This document shows positions 25,958 through 34,294 of a DNA stretch of 64,000 bases, piece after piece. Made by a program: the position numbers and the translations under genes. The notes beneath the pieces were generated by a model. The model made no database searches and had not been told where the DNA came from. It saw only the letters and a program-made list of their open reading frames with translations. How positions within the stretch are numbered: the stretch's first letter is position 1; each line of letters opens with the position of its first letter. Origin of the DNA: Natronorubrum halophilum (GTDB lineage Archaea; Halobacteriota; Halobacteria; Halobacteriales; Natrialbaceae); contig NZ_QQTY01000005.1 in assembly GCF_003670115.1 (NCBI RefSeq), forward strand, positions 404,535 to 468,534. The letters are read 5' to 3'.

Positions 25958-26173
25958 TTAGTCCGCGTTGATCGGCGGACGGGCCGAGTTGGCCCCGTCG
26001 GAGACGTCGGCGGGCGTGTTGACGAACATCGCGTGGCCGATAATCATCATTGCGACGACCGAACCGATGGGGATCGCTGCTGTCACCGAGACGCCGACGA
26101 CGGTGAGGGCTGCGGTAATGCCGAGCAGTGCGACTGGGATAAGGCCGAGAACAATGTCGTAGTATCCAGTCAT
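25958..26173 (-). CDS. Small two-helix membrane protein, haloarchaeal conserved
   Basis: A 71-residue protein, MTGYYDIVLGLIPVALLGIT, with two transmembrane helices separated by a short turn (VSVTAAIPIG) and a polar tail. Similar mini-membrane proteins recur in haloarchaea, from memory. Function unknown. The ATG at 26173 is chosen; a further in-frame ATG lies at 26203 region but adds residues (MVIPHMIEYI) of doubtful value. The upstream DNA is AT-rich, consistent with a promoter. Confidence 0.7.
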   Translation of the reverse strand: MTGYYDIVLGLIPVALLGITAALTVVGVSVTAAIPIGSVVAMMIIGHAMFVNTPADVSDGANSARPPINAD

Positions 26174-26321
26174 AATGTATTCAATCATATGCGGAATTAC
26201 CATATAAGTGTTTCCCGTAATCGCCTGATGGTGAATCCGTTTCTAATGCACATCTTCACCAATGGTTTCTCGTAACTTATTCATCCGTTATATTTCGGTG
26301 GAGGAGCCGAAAACGGCCCGT

Positions 26322-26341
26322 CTATCGAACCCATTCGATAG
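26322..26341. repeat. Perfect 8-base inverted repeat (hairpin)
   Basis: CTATCGAA-CCCA-TTCGATAG sits in the gap between the small membrane protein gene (minus, starting 26173) and the DUF3054 gene (minus, ending 26477). It could be the transcription terminator hairpin of DUF3054 or an operator for the membrane protein. No T-run follows on the minus strand, so an operator or a processing site is as likely. Confidence 0.4.
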
Positions 26342-26476
26342 GAAGAATCGTGATCCGCGAGATGGCCGAAGACGAGACTCTCAGCGCGGTAACAAGCGGC
26401 TTTCGAGCGTTCGATCCAGGAGCCGTGAGTGCGACGCCGTCCTCCGCAGTCGCTCGATCACCGACTCGAGAACGGA

Positions 26477-26902
26477 TTACGAGGCACGGCCTCTGAGCGC
26501 AGCGTAGCCGACGCGCCAGCCGATCAACAGGAGGAGGCCAAATCCGGTTATCACTAGCGGGAACGGCCACGCCGCCGTGTCGCCGAACAGCGACTGCCGA
26601 AGGAGTAGTCCGACGTTCGCCGCCCCGAGCCACGCGACGGTCGTCATCCGGGCCGCCCGAGTCACCGACGCCGAGACGGAACGGCTGTAGACGCCCGCGA
26701 TAGCCGCGACGACGAGCCAGCCGATCACGAACGGGGCGAGCGCCTCGAGCGATGTGAGCGGCTGCTCGATCGGGTTGACGTCGTGGCTAAGCTGGCCAAC
26801 GAGAACGAATCCGCCGACGAGACCGACATCTCCGGCCCCGAGCAGGAGCGTCTCTCGGTCGAGCGCGTGAGAACGGTCGTCCGTTCGAACTGCTGAGTCC
26901 AT
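26477..26902 (-). CDS. DUF3054 membrane protein
   Basis: A 141-residue protein with four hydrophobic helices. The pattern ETLLLGAGDVGLVGGFVLVG, then APFVIGWLVVAAIAGVYS, and the closing WRVGYAALRGR matches DUF3054, small integral membrane proteins of unknown function found in haloarchaea and actinobacteria (from memory). A 16-residue hydrophilic N-terminus precedes helix 1. The 273 bases downstream hold no convincing gene, only the hairpin at 26322-26341 and a doubtful 44-codon frame. Confidence 0.8.
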   Translation of the reverse strand: MDSAVRTDDRSHALDRETLLLGAGDVGLVGGFVLVGQLSHDVNPIEQPLTSLEALAPFVIGWLVVAAIAGVYSRSVSASVTRAARMTTVAWLGAANVGLLLRQSLFGDTAAWPFPLVITGFGLLLLIGWRVGYAALRGRAS

Positions 26903-27108
26903 AACCGTGTCTCGACACTGCGGCCATATTGCTTTCCCGATCCGGTCGGTGATCGGTCACCAGCGACCACCGTCCAGGGAGACACTGATCAACGGGCGAA
27001 CAGCACGGCTATCCGCTACTCGCGATCGGCGGGATCGGGTCTCGAGCCCCTCCCCAGCAACTCTGTCAAAAGAAGAACTAATGTGGGATGAATACAAAGG
27101 GCCGAGTA

Positions 27109-27810
27109 ATGGCTGTGGTCGACGACCGTCACACGGGCTGTGATGGATGTAGCCGATCTGTTCCGCTCGAGGAGTTGACGGCAGTGACGATGCCGAACGG
27201 CGAGGAGGTCGCGTGCTGTCCCCGCTGCGAGCCACACGCGCGGGAGGCTGCACGGAAATGTTCCTCCCTCGACCAGCGTCGCGGCACCTGTGACGGCTGT
27301 ACCGGCACCTATCTCGAGGCCGAACTCGAGGACGTGATTTTGCGCGACGGGACCGTCCTCGCCTGCTGTCCCTCGTGTGCGGCCGAAGCGCCGAACGACG
27401 AGGCGGGCGCGAAGATGGCGGAGTCGACCGTCGACTCGAGCGAGCGGGTCGCCGCCGAGAGCGAGAGCGGAGACGACGAGACCGCGAGTACCGGCCAACG
27501 CCTCTGTACCCAGTGTAACGAGTGGGTCACCGCCGAACTGTTTCACGCGACGACCATCGACGGCAGAACCGAGCGGCTCTGTCCGAACTGCAAGGAAATC
27601 GCCGAGGAAAACGGTATCATCAGGGACGTCAAAATCCGGAAGACGAAAGCGCGCGAGGTCCTCGGCGTCGAAGACGACGCCACCGACGCGGAAATCCGCA
27701 CGGCCTACCACCGGCAGGTCAAGCGCGCCCATCCCGACCAGCAAAGCGGTAGCAAGTCGGCGTTCCAGCTCGTCACGAACGCCTACGACAGACTACAGGA
27801 AGACGGCTGA
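27109..27810 (+). CDS. J-domain protein with three CxxC zinc-finger units
   Basis: A 233-residue protein. Three related zinc knuckles occupy the first two thirds. Unit 1 is GCDGCSRSVPLEELTAVTMP with CCPRC; unit 2 is TCDGCTGTYLEAELEDVILR with CCPSC; unit 3 is LCTQCNEWVTAELFHATTID with LCPNC. An acidic linker separates units 2 and 3. The last 65 residues are a J domain (AREVLGVEDDATDAEIRTAY) with the essential HPD tripeptide in KRAHPDQQSG, so it should stimulate an Hsp70. It lacks the Gly/Phe and C-terminal domains of classic DnaJ. The ATG at 27109 is chosen; an in-frame ATG at 27088 is possible. Its stop is one base from the end of the convergent TIR gene. Confidence 0.85.
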   Translation: MAVVDDRHTGCDGCSRSVPLEELTAVTMPNGEEVACCPRCEPHAREAARKCSSLDQRRGTCDGCTGTYLEAELEDVILRDGTVLACCPSCAAEAPNDEAGAKMAESTVDSSERVAAESESGDDETASTGQRLCTQCNEWVTAELFHATTIDGRTERLCPNCKEIAEENGIIRDVKIRKTKAREVLGVEDDATDAEIRTAYHRQVKRAHPDQQSGSKSAFQLVTNAYDRLQEDG

Positions 27811-27811
27811 T

Positions 27812-28423
27812 TCAACGAGTACCGTCCTCCCGACGGACGTATCCGATCGTCGCCGAGTTGAAGTAGTACGTCGAGTCGCAGGCGTCACACGACGTCCGCA
27901 GGAGTTTTCCGTGCTCGTACCGCTTCCAGAGTTTCGTCTGTCCCCGTTCGATCTCGAGGGTCACCGGATGGTCGCAGTCGGGGAGCGTACACGGGAACCG
28001 GATGTACCAATTCGGCACCGAAAGGGCACCGATCGGGGCGAGTTCGCTCCGGAGACGGCTGAGTAGATTGAAGATCGTAAACGAGAGGTTCTGTCGGTCG
28101 ATCGCCACTCCTTCGGCGTCGCCGATGAAGCCGCCACGCAGACGGTCATCGTCGAGCAGCGGGATGACCGGAATCCCCTTGGCCAGCGCGTACCCGATCT
28201 CCTGATTGATCCACTGACTGTCGGCCGATCCCCCGGTCAGCACTGCGACGACGACATCGCTGTTCGCGAGTCGTCCCTCGAGTCGTTTCCGCGAGCGGCC
28301 GGATTCGACCTCCTCGAGGGCGATGTGGACGCCGAATGGAAAATTCTTGACCGTAGAGAACAGCTCCTGGACGAGTTCGAGGTCGCGGGGCGCGTGTGAG
28401 ACGTAGGTCTGTTCTCCGGTCAT
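27812..28423 (-). CDS. TIR-domain protein with C-terminal zinc ribbon
   Basis: A 203-residue protein. Residues about 1-115 match a TIR domain: TYVSHAPRDLELVQELFSTV, VHIALEEVESGRS, DVVVAVLTGGSADSQWINQE and GIPVIPLLDDDRLRGG. The Glu in WINQEIGYA sits where NAD-cleaving TIR proteins keep their catalytic Glu. The C-terminal part carries a Cys-containing module: FPCTLPDCDHPVTLEI and LRTSCDACDSTYYF. Prokaryotic TIR proteins often act in antiphage defence, but haloarchaea also carry stand-alone copies as chromosomal genes. Role here is unknown. It ends one base from the convergent J-domain gene. Confidence 0.8.
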   Translation of the reverse strand: MTGEQTYVSHAPRDLELVQELFSTVKNFPFGVHIALEEVESGRSRKRLEGRLANSDVVVAVLTGGSADSQWINQEIGYALAKGIPVIPLLDDDRLRGGFIGDAEGVAIDRQNLSFTIFNLLSRLRSELAPIGALSVPNWYIRFPCTLPDCDHPVTLEIERGQTKLWKRYEHGKLLRTSCDACDSTYYFNSATIGYVRREDGTR

Positions 28424-28667
28424 CGTCTGTTCTACAACGACAGGGTGTGTGAGACAATATTAATCTATCTACTTTTCAGCACTGTCAGTACGCGCGTATT
28501 ATCGAACAGCAATCATCACGCAGATTCCCGCTCCGGATACCAGTCCCGTTCGTCGGCGACAACGAACACGGATACCGTCGGCCGGCGCTGTTCGCGGGGT
28601 TCGCCGGGAATGATCCGACGACCTACTCCATCCACCCTCCGGCCGAGCGCGCGGATCGGTACTGCGT
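28424..28667 (-). pseudogene. Degenerate partial copy of the neighbouring 142-residue gene
   Basis: In this gap a minus-strand frame ending at 28516 reads PTVSVFVVADERDWYPERES. The neighbouring intact protein has VVRMVLTVADERDWSPGRLE. At DNA level a 21-base segment at 28540-28560 is repeated exactly at 28818-28838. Around this match the rest has diverged and there is no start codon or full frame. It looks like the remnant of a tandem duplication of the downstream gene. Nothing else is seen in this stretch. Confidence 0.5.
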
Positions 28668-29096
28668 TCAGGAGGATATCGTCTCGAGAACTCGCTGTGA
28701 GAACTCGACCTGGTCGTACTCGCGACCCAACGCGTCGAACCACGCCCCCTCGACGTGCCACCTCCCTCGTCGTTCGCCGTCGGTCGTCAACGACGTCGCC
28801 TCGAGTCGACCCGGCGACCAGTCCCGTTCGTCGGCGACGGTGAGCACCATCCGAACCACGGTTCCGACCTCCTGACTATCGACGCCGGGCGACTCGGAAA
28901 CGGTCTCGTACTCGAGGGCGATCCCGGTTCCGTCCCGGATCTCGTCGCCGTCTGCTTCGGTGTCGGTTTCGACCGCCTCCTCGCGTTCGTCTTCCGCCCG
29001 GTCCTCGTTCGGGAGCCGCGTCCACTCGGTGACGTAGATCCCGTGGCTCATGAGCCGGTTCTCGAGCGCGTCGCCGACTGGGCGCTGGTCGCTCAT
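28668..29096 (-). CDS. Haloarchaeal conserved protein, unknown
   Basis: A 142-residue acidic protein. The N-terminal half contains MSHGIYVTEWTRLPNEDRAE and a Glu/Asp-rich loop. The C-terminal half is a predicted alpha/beta domain: GTGIALEYETVSESPGVDSQ, EVGTVVRMVLTVADERDW, GRWHVEGAWFDALGREYDQV, EFSQRVLETISS. No catalytic motif is recognised. It follows tpiA on the same strand after 77 bases and has a degenerate partial copy downstream. Confidence 0.75.
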   Translation of the reverse strand: MSDQRPVGDALENRLMSHGIYVTEWTRLPNEDRAEDEREEAVETDTEADGDEIRDGTGIALEYETVSESPGVDSQEVGTVVRMVLTVADERDWSPGRLEATSLTTDGERRGRWHVEGAWFDALGREYDQVEFSQRVLETISS

Positions 29097-29173
29097 GGCG
29101 CGTACTACCGCGAGCAGGGAGAAAAATCGTCGGTTGAGATGCGGCTTCGCACATCTCGCGAGAGCGGACCCGC

Positions 29174-29818
29174 TCAGAGCGGTTCGACGAGATCCTCGAG
29201 TGCCGCTTTCGGATCGTCGGCCTTCGCGACGCCGCTCGCGAGCAAGACGCCCTCGGCGCCGAGGTCGCCGGCTGCAACCGCGTCGTCGCCCGTGCTGATG
29301 CCGGCACCGCAGAGCACCGAGACGTCCGAGTCGACGTGCTGTGCGGCGTCGACGGCATCCTCGACGATGTCCGGATCGGCCTGACTGACCGGCGTCCCGG
29401 TGCCGATCAGTTCCGGCGGTTCGACGGCGACCGAATCGGGGCCGAGCGCCGCCGCAGCGCCGATCTGGGCCGGATTGTTGGCGCAGACGACCGTCTCGAG
29501 GTCGGCGCGCTGTGCAGCCTGGACGGCTCCGTCGATATCGGCGAGTTTCAGCCGCCGCTCGGAGTGGTTGATCAGCGTCCCGACCGCGCCCGCATCGGCG
29601 ACGGACTCCGCGAGCGCGTGGCCGGTGTTGCTGCCGTGATCGATCGCGTCGACGTGTTGGGCCCACGTTTCCGCACCCGTCTCGGCGACTCGTGCGATGT
29701 GGGCCGCCTGCGGAGCGACGGCGAGGCGAGCATCGGTGGTATCGTCGACGTCGCGGACGGCTTCGGCGACCGCGATCGGATCACAGGGATACGTCTTCAG
29801 GTTGACGAGGACGAACAT
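29174..29818 (-). CDS. tpiA: Triosephosphate isomerase
   Basis: Interconverts dihydroxyacetone phosphate and glyceraldehyde-3-phosphate in glycolysis/gluconeogenesis. 214 residues, the short archaeal form that assembles as a tetramer. Motifs: VLVNLKTYP (substrate Asn and Lys), the electrophile His in [10 protein letters not shown], the catalytic Glu in [12 protein letters not shown], and the phosphate loop [12 protein letters not shown] plus [14 protein letters not shown]. The ATG at 29818 gives the usual [11 protein letters not shown]. Confidence 0.95.
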   Translation of the reverse strand: MFVLVNLKTYPCDPIAVAEAVRDVDDTTDARLAVAPQAAHIARVAETGAETWAQHVDAIDHGSNTGHALAESVADAGAVGTLINHSERRLKLADIDGAVQAAQRADLETVVCANNPAQIGAAAALGPDSVAVEPPELIGTGTPVSQADPDIVEDAVDAAQHVDSDVSVLCGAGISTGDDAVAAGDLGAEGVLLASGVAKADDPKAALEDLVEPL

Positions 29819-30001
29819 ATCAGCACAGCCATTCGCCCGGAAGAAATAGCTTGCGAGTCGCCGACGGCCGACCGCTGGCTCGGAGCGCACGCGGTTCGGT
29901 CGGCGAAAAACTGTCGTCGAATCCGGACGACCGCCCGATCGACGACTCAGCGACGGGAAATGGGCGGTGAAAGAAAACGCGAGTCGCGGCTGGTCGGACG
30001 G

Positions 30002-30550
30002 TTAGTCCTTCCGTTTGACGACGTCACCGAGCGTGTAGCTGCCCGAGGAGGAGCCGCCCGACCACTCCGGATCCTCGGCGGACCCGCCCTCCGCGTTCAG
30101 GTCGATCTCGAGGAAGCTCTCGAGTTTCGACTGGACCTGATCGCTCGGGAGCGTGTCGCCGCGTTCGATCTTTCGAATCAGGCTCGCCTTCTCGTTGAGT
30201 TCGTTGGCGAGGTCCGACTGGCTGAGCGACTTGTTCTCGCGAGCGTTTCGGACCCGCTCGTCGTAGTCCGTCGCGAGTTCGTCCATGTCGTCGAACATGT
30301 CCGATCGGCGCTGGGAACTCGAGCCCCCGGATCCCGTACTCGCGCTCGAACCCGACCGATTCGACGTGCTCCCGGAACTCGATGACGAGTCGGAGGTCGT
30401 CGAATACTTCGAGGAGGAACTCGAACTCGAGGGTTGTTTGACTTCAGTACCGAAGTCAGTACAGTCCGAACACACGTCTAACTTCGCTCCCTCGACCTTG
30501 ATAGTCTTCGGAGACGACGTCTCGGCGCCACACATCTCGCACTGAACCAT
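30002..30550 (-). CDS. Multiprotein bridging factor 1 homologue (aMBF1)
   Basis: A 182-residue archaeal aMBF1. The N-terminal zinc ribbon has MVQCEMCGAETSS and LDVCSDCTDFG. A long Ser-rich low-complexity linker follows (about 40-85). The HTH-XRE domain then shows ATDYDERVRNARENKSLSQS, DLANELNEKASLIRKIERGD and LPSDQVQSKLESFLEI. aMBF1 associates with ribosomes and may link translation to stress; eukaryotic MBF1 is a coactivator (established knowledge). The C-terminus GSYTLGDVVKRKD is conserved in the family. Same strand as the hisC operon upstream, with 65 bases between. Confidence 0.9.
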   Translation of the reverse strand: MVQCEMCGAETSSPKTIKVEGAKLDVCSDCTDFGTEVKQPSSSSSSSKYSTTSDSSSSSGSTSNRSGSSASTGSGGSSSQRRSDMFDDMDELATDYDERVRNARENKSLSQSDLANELNEKASLIRKIERGDTLPSDQVQSKLESFLEIDLNAEGGSAEDPEWSGGSSSGSYTLGDVVKRKD

Positions 30551-30615
30551 GGAGGAACGTATATCGCGGCGAGTGATAAACCATGCGGCGCGCTCCCGAA
30601 CCGAACCCGGATGGC

Positions 30616-31230
30616 TCACTCCAGCGCCGACCAGGAGTAGACGAACCGCTGGAGAGCGGTCAGATGGCCGACCACCGCGAGGAAGACGAGCAGCCAGCCA
30701 GCCAGCGTGAGTCCGCCGGGATTCATCCCCGCCAGCGGGTAGGCGAGGAAGCCGACGAGGCCGATGATCGCCAGCCGATCAGCGCGGCCGACCAACCCGC
30801 CGTAAACCCGGTCGAGGCCGACCGCCTGGGCCTGGGTGCCGAGGTACGAGGTCATCACGACCCCCGTCACGGCGAGGAAGCCGAGGAGGTAGTCCTCGAT
30901 ACCCGCTGCGAGGCCGGCGATAACGATGATGTCGGCGTATCGATCGAGAACGTGATCGAGCAGGTCCCCGCCCGCGGAGGCGACCTGTTGCTCTCGAGCG
31001 AGCGCGCCGTCGATGATATCGAGCCAGCCGTTGAGAAAGACGAGCGTCGCCGCCACGACGTACCAGATCGGGTCCGCTCGGCCGCCGAGCAAGAAGGCGA
31101 CGGCCGACAGTATCGCCATCCCGAACGCCAGTATGCTCACCCCGTCCGGAGTCATCCCGACGCGGTCGAATCCCCTGACGAACGGGTCGAGGAACGTGGA
31201 GATGTACGGTCGGAATCTATCGAGCGTCAT
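30616..31230 (-). CDS. CDP-alcohol phosphatidyltransferase family protein (archaetidyl-transferase type)
   Basis: A 204-residue integral membrane enzyme with about six helices. The CDP-alcohol motif D-G-x2-A-R-x7-G-x3-D-x3-D appears as DIIDGALAREQQVASAGGDL then LDHVLDRYAD. A hydrophobic C-terminus follows. Haloarchaeal members attach head groups such as inositol phosphate, glycerol phosphate or serine to CDP-archaeol; which one is not told by sequence. The ATG overlaps the stop of the adenylate-kinase-like gene (ATGA), so the genes are co-translated. Confidence 0.88.
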   Translation of the reverse strand: MTLDRFRPYISTFLDPFVRGFDRVGMTPDGVSILAFGMAILSAVAFLLGGRADPIWYVVAATLVFLNGWLDIIDGALAREQQVASAGGDLLDHVLDRYADIIVIAGLAAGIEDYLLGFLAVTGVVMTSYLGTQAQAVGLDRVYGGLVGRADRLAIIGLVGFLAYPLAGMNPGGLTLAGWLLVFLAVVGHLTALQRFVYSWSALE

Positions 31231-31772
31231 GTCAGATACCCCACGAAGTCGACCTCGCCGGCGCTCGGTCCGCGCTGGTCAGTGATGACCGCCTCGAGCG
31301 CGTCCGCAACGCCCGACGGATCGCGGTCGGTGGTGTCGATCTCGTAGACCGACTCGAGGCCGTGTGCGTCCACCGTTTCCGAGAGGATCACGTCGAGGGC
31401 TTCGCTCTCGGCGTTTTCAGTCGCTTTGGCCTCGGTTTCGCCGCGCTCGAGCAGGCGCGCCTCGAGCGATGCCGGCGCACACCGGAGGACGGCGACTCGA
31501 TCGGCGTCGAAGTGATGGGCGAGGTGGGACTCGACGACGATATCGTCGCGGCCCGCGAGCCAGTCGGCGAGGGCGTCGAGGTCGGCGACCTTGCTCCCGC
31601 GGTCGGCGTCGACTTCGGTGTAGAACCCCTCGTCCTCGAGCACCGTGTTCAGGTGGACGACCTCGAGGTTCGGGAGCGAGTCCGTCTCGTCCGCAGCCGC
31701 CAGTCGGGACTCGAGCAGGTCCGTCGCGGTCGTCTTTCCCGTTCCCGGGGTGCCGGTGACGGCGACTCTCAC
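31227..31772 (-). CDS. Fap7/hCINAP-like adenylate kinase
   Basis: A 181-residue P-loop NMP kinase of the type called archaeal adenylate kinase/Fap7, which in eukaryotes also assists 18S rRNA maturation. Walker A is RVAVTGTPGTGKTTATDLLE. The NMP region is EVVHLNTVLEDEGFYTEVDA and VVESHLAHHFDADRVAVLRC. The LID Arg segment is LEARLLERGETEAKATENAE. It overlaps both hisC and the CDP-alcohol transferase by four bases. Confidence 0.9.
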   Translation of the reverse strand: MRVAVTGTPGTGKTTATDLLESRLAAADETDSLPNLEVVHLNTVLEDEGFYTEVDADRGSKVADLDALADWLAGRDDIVVESHLAHHFDADRVAVLRCAPASLEARLLERGETEAKATENAESEALDVILSETVDAHGLESVYEIDTTDRDPSGVADALEAVITDQRGPSAGEVDFVGYLT

Positions 31773-32938
31773 GTGTCGGCCACCTCCGTGTCGGTGGTGG
31801 CGTCGCCGTCTCTCTCCCCGTCCCCGGTTCCGTCGCCGCCGAGTTCGAGATCCGCGAGGATCTCGTTGAGCGTTTCGACGGCGCGTTCGGTCTCGTCTTC
31901 AGTGCCGCAGGTGATGCGGATACAGCCCGGCAGGCCGAAACTCGAGCAGTCGCGAACGATGACGCCTCGATCTTGCATCTCTTCGGCCACCGTGGAAGCG
32001 TCGCCGACGTCGACGAGCGCGAAGTTCCCCTCGCTCTCCCAGACGTGAGCCTCGATGTGTTCGCGCATGTACGCGCGAGATTCGACCGTCGTCTCGACGG
32101 TACGCTTGACGTGTTCGTCGTCGTCGATCGCCGCCAGCCCGGCCCGGCAAGCGAGTTCGCTCGCGGCGAAGGGCGTGTTCACGCGGGCGTAGGCGTCCGC
32201 CCACGCCTCGGGAACGACGGCGTATCCGAGCCGAACGCCGGCCAGCCCGTAAGCCTTCGAGAACGTCCGCAGGACGGCGATGTCGTCGCGAGCGTCGAAC
32301 CCGTTTCTCCCCTCCGTCAGGGAGAGGGCGCTCTCGCGGTCGGCGAACTCGCCGTAGGCTTCGTCGACGACGACGAGCGTGTCCGCGTCGGTTTCGGCGG
32401 CGATCGCTTCGACCTCCTCGAGCGCGATCGTCGATCCGGAGGGGTTGTGCGGACTGGTGAGGTAGACGATTCGATCGCCGTCGTAGGCCGACAGAACGTC
32501 GTCTGCGGTCTGGGCGAAGTCGTCCTCGCGCTCGAGGGCGTACTCCCGAACGTCCCCGTGGTGGAATCGCGCGCTCATTCCGTAGTAGGCGAAGCCGGGC
32601 GAGGGGACGAGGATCGTGTCCTCGGGCTCGAGCACGGCGCGAGAGAGATAATCGATCGCCCCGTCGCCGCCGTTTGCCAGCCAGACTTGCTCGTCGTCGA
32701 CGTCCCAGCGGTCGGCGATAGCGCCGGTGAGGTCGGCGTGAGCGGCTTTCGGATAGGAACTGACGCTCGAGGCGGTTTCGCGGATGGCCACGGCGGCCGC
32801 GGGGGAGGGGCCGTGGGGGTTCTCGTTCGAGGCGAGTTTGACGAACTCCGAGGGATCGCGCCCGAGCTCGCGGGCGACTTCCTCGATGCCTCGACCCGCC
32901 TCGTAGGCGACGTGATCGGACAGGTCGCGCGGTTGCAT
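31769..32938 (-). CDS. hisC: Histidinol-phosphate aminotransferase
   Basis: PLP-dependent class I/II aminotransferase of 389 residues for histidine synthesis. The catalytic Lys is in VLRTFSKAYGLAGVRLGY. Other PLP contacts are in LTSPHNPSGS and LVVVDEAYGEFAD. The N-terminus ends in the typical LASNENPHGPSP. The C-terminal 20 residues are an Asp/Thr/Gly-rich acidic tail. Related haloarchaeal enzymes may also act on aromatic amino acids. It is the first gene of a three-gene operon (hisC, adenylate-kinase-like, CDP-alcohol transferase), linked by ATGA overlaps. Confidence 0.93.
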   Translation of the reverse strand: MQPRDLSDHVAYEAGRGIEEVARELGRDPSEFVKLASNENPHGPSPAAAVAIRETASSVSSYPKAAHADLTGAIADRWDVDDEQVWLANGGDGAIDYLSRAVLEPEDTILVPSPGFAYYGMSARFHHGDVREYALEREDDFAQTADDVLSAYDGDRIVYLTSPHNPSGSTIALEEVEAIAAETDADTLVVVDEAYGEFADRESALSLTEGRNGFDARDDIAVLRTFSKAYGLAGVRLGYAVVPEAWADAYARVNTPFAASELACRAGLAAIDDDEHVKRTVETTVESRAYMREHIEAHVWESEGNFALVDVGDASTVAEEMQDRGVIVRDCSSFGLPGCIRITCGTEDETERAVETLNEILADLELGGDGTGDGERDGDATTDTEVADT

Positions 32939-33016
32939 ACGCGAATGCTGTTTGTCATGGGTCTTAAGGGTGCTTACCTGTCCTCGTGCGCGTCCGTCGG
33001 CAGTCGGTCAGAAGCA

Positions 33017-34210
33017 TCAATTCACGTAATCGAACGCGACGGCCAGCGACTTCTCGCCGATCACGCCCCAGAACACGAACCGATATCGACCTGCCTTCAG
33101 TTCGGGACAGACCGCGAGTAGGTCCTCGTGAACGTGGCCCGCGAGGACGCCGTCTTCGGTCAGTTCGAACGTCCACTCGACCCCCTCGCCGGGGGAATGG
33201 GCGAGCGCCTCGTCGGTGTACCCGACCGGAGTGCCGTCGGCGATGACACGCACGTCCATCCAGCCGTCGTCCGTCAACACCTCCAGTCCGTACTTGTGGC
33301 TGTTGCCCGTCTCCACCGTTCCCCCGGAGACGTTGTGCATCGAGACGCGTACCTCGTCGCCGCGCTCGAACTCGAGCGCTCGCCGTTCGTCATCACCGTC
33401 GTACTGCGGGTTTTGGACGCGCATCGCGAGTGTCGGCTCGCCGTCGTCGCGGACGTCGCCCCACGCGATCTCATCGTCGGGTGACCAGTGACGCACGAAC
33501 CCGTCGTCCGCACACTCGAGCGCGCCGGGAATCGTCTTCGGATCGTGCGACGGACGAACGTAGCCGGGAAGCGTCTCCGGATCCGTCACGCCGCCGGTCG
33601 TATCGACGTCGCGAGTTTCGCCCCACGCGTTCGTGATCTCGAACGCGGCGACGCTGGGAAGGTCGTCGCCGGTCACGCGGACGAAAGCGGACGGGTACGT
33701 CACGGCGTCGCCGCAGGCTTCCATTCCGTCGCTCGTGTCCGCGGCCGCAGCGGTTCCCGTAATCGCGACGGTCTCGTCGTTCCCGTCGCCGACGGTCATC
33801 GAGGAGAGAGTCACGTCCGACACCGAAACCTCGTCGTAGCACGTGTTCGAGCCGACGGTTCCAACGAAGACGATCACCGACTCGTCGAAGTCGGTCTCGG
33901 TGAACCACTCCTCGAATCCCTCGACTGCGTCGAGATCGTCGATCATCCACGGCAGCTCCCCGGACTCGAGAAGCGCGACGAAACCGGGCGCACTGCCGTC
34001 TCCCTCGGCCCACGTCGGCCGTGAAGCGGGTCCGATCTGAAAGACGTCGTACGACACGTCCTCGTCGATGCGTTCGTCGTCAGTATCGTCGTCGGTACCG
34101 TCGGTGGCGGTTTCCCGGTCCGCTCCCCCGGCGTCGAGACAGCCGGCGAGTGCGAGGCTTCCGACTGAACCGACCGAGAGGAGCGTGCGACGGCGCGTAG
34201 CGTCTTTCAT
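33017..34210 (-). CDS. Tat lipoprotein with Ig-like/BsuPI-like C-terminal domain
   Basis: A 397-residue exported protein. MKDATRRRTLLSVGSVGSLA followed by LAGC is a twin-arginine signal with lipobox Cys. After an acidic linker the first domain (about 55-205) holds ESVIVFVGTVGSNTCYDEVS and MEACGDAVTYPSAFVRVTGD, with two cysteines that could form a disulfide. The second domain (about 225-397) looks like an Ig-like sandwich: RRALEFERGDEVRVSMHNVS, HKYGLEVLTDDGW, GEGVEWTFELTEDGVLAG, KAGRYRFVFWG. Substrate-binding or envelope role is likely but unknown. Monocistronic, minus strand. Confidence 0.8.
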   Translation of the reverse strand: MKDATRRRTLLSVGSVGSLALAGCLDAGGADRETATDGTDDDTDDERIDEDVSYDVFQIGPASRPTWAEGDGSAPGFVALLESGELPWMIDDLDAVEGFEEWFTETDFDESVIVFVGTVGSNTCYDEVSVSDVTLSSMTVGDGNDETVAITGTAAAADTSDGMEACGDAVTYPSAFVRVTGDDLPSVAAFEITNAWGETRDVDTTGGVTDPETLPGYVRPSHDPKTIPGALECADDGFVRHWSPDDEIAWGDVRDDGEPTLAMRVQNPQYDGDDERRALEFERGDEVRVSMHNVSGGTVETGNSHKYGLEVLTDDGWMDVRVIADGTPVGYTDEALAHSPGEGVEWTFELTEDGVLAGHVHEDLLAVCPELKAGRYRFVFWGVIGEKSLAVAFDYVN

Positions 34211-34294
34211 ACCCGACCGTACGGAGATAACGTATAAGTTCGTTCACCAAGCTCAAACGGTCATTTGACCCGACGACCGACGGCTGCTCGTGGG

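Noticed and set aside
26362..26496. 44-codon plus-strand frame MAEDETLSAVTSGFRAFDPG
   Set aside because: Too short, overlaps the end of DUF3054 on the other strand, and no relatives known to me.
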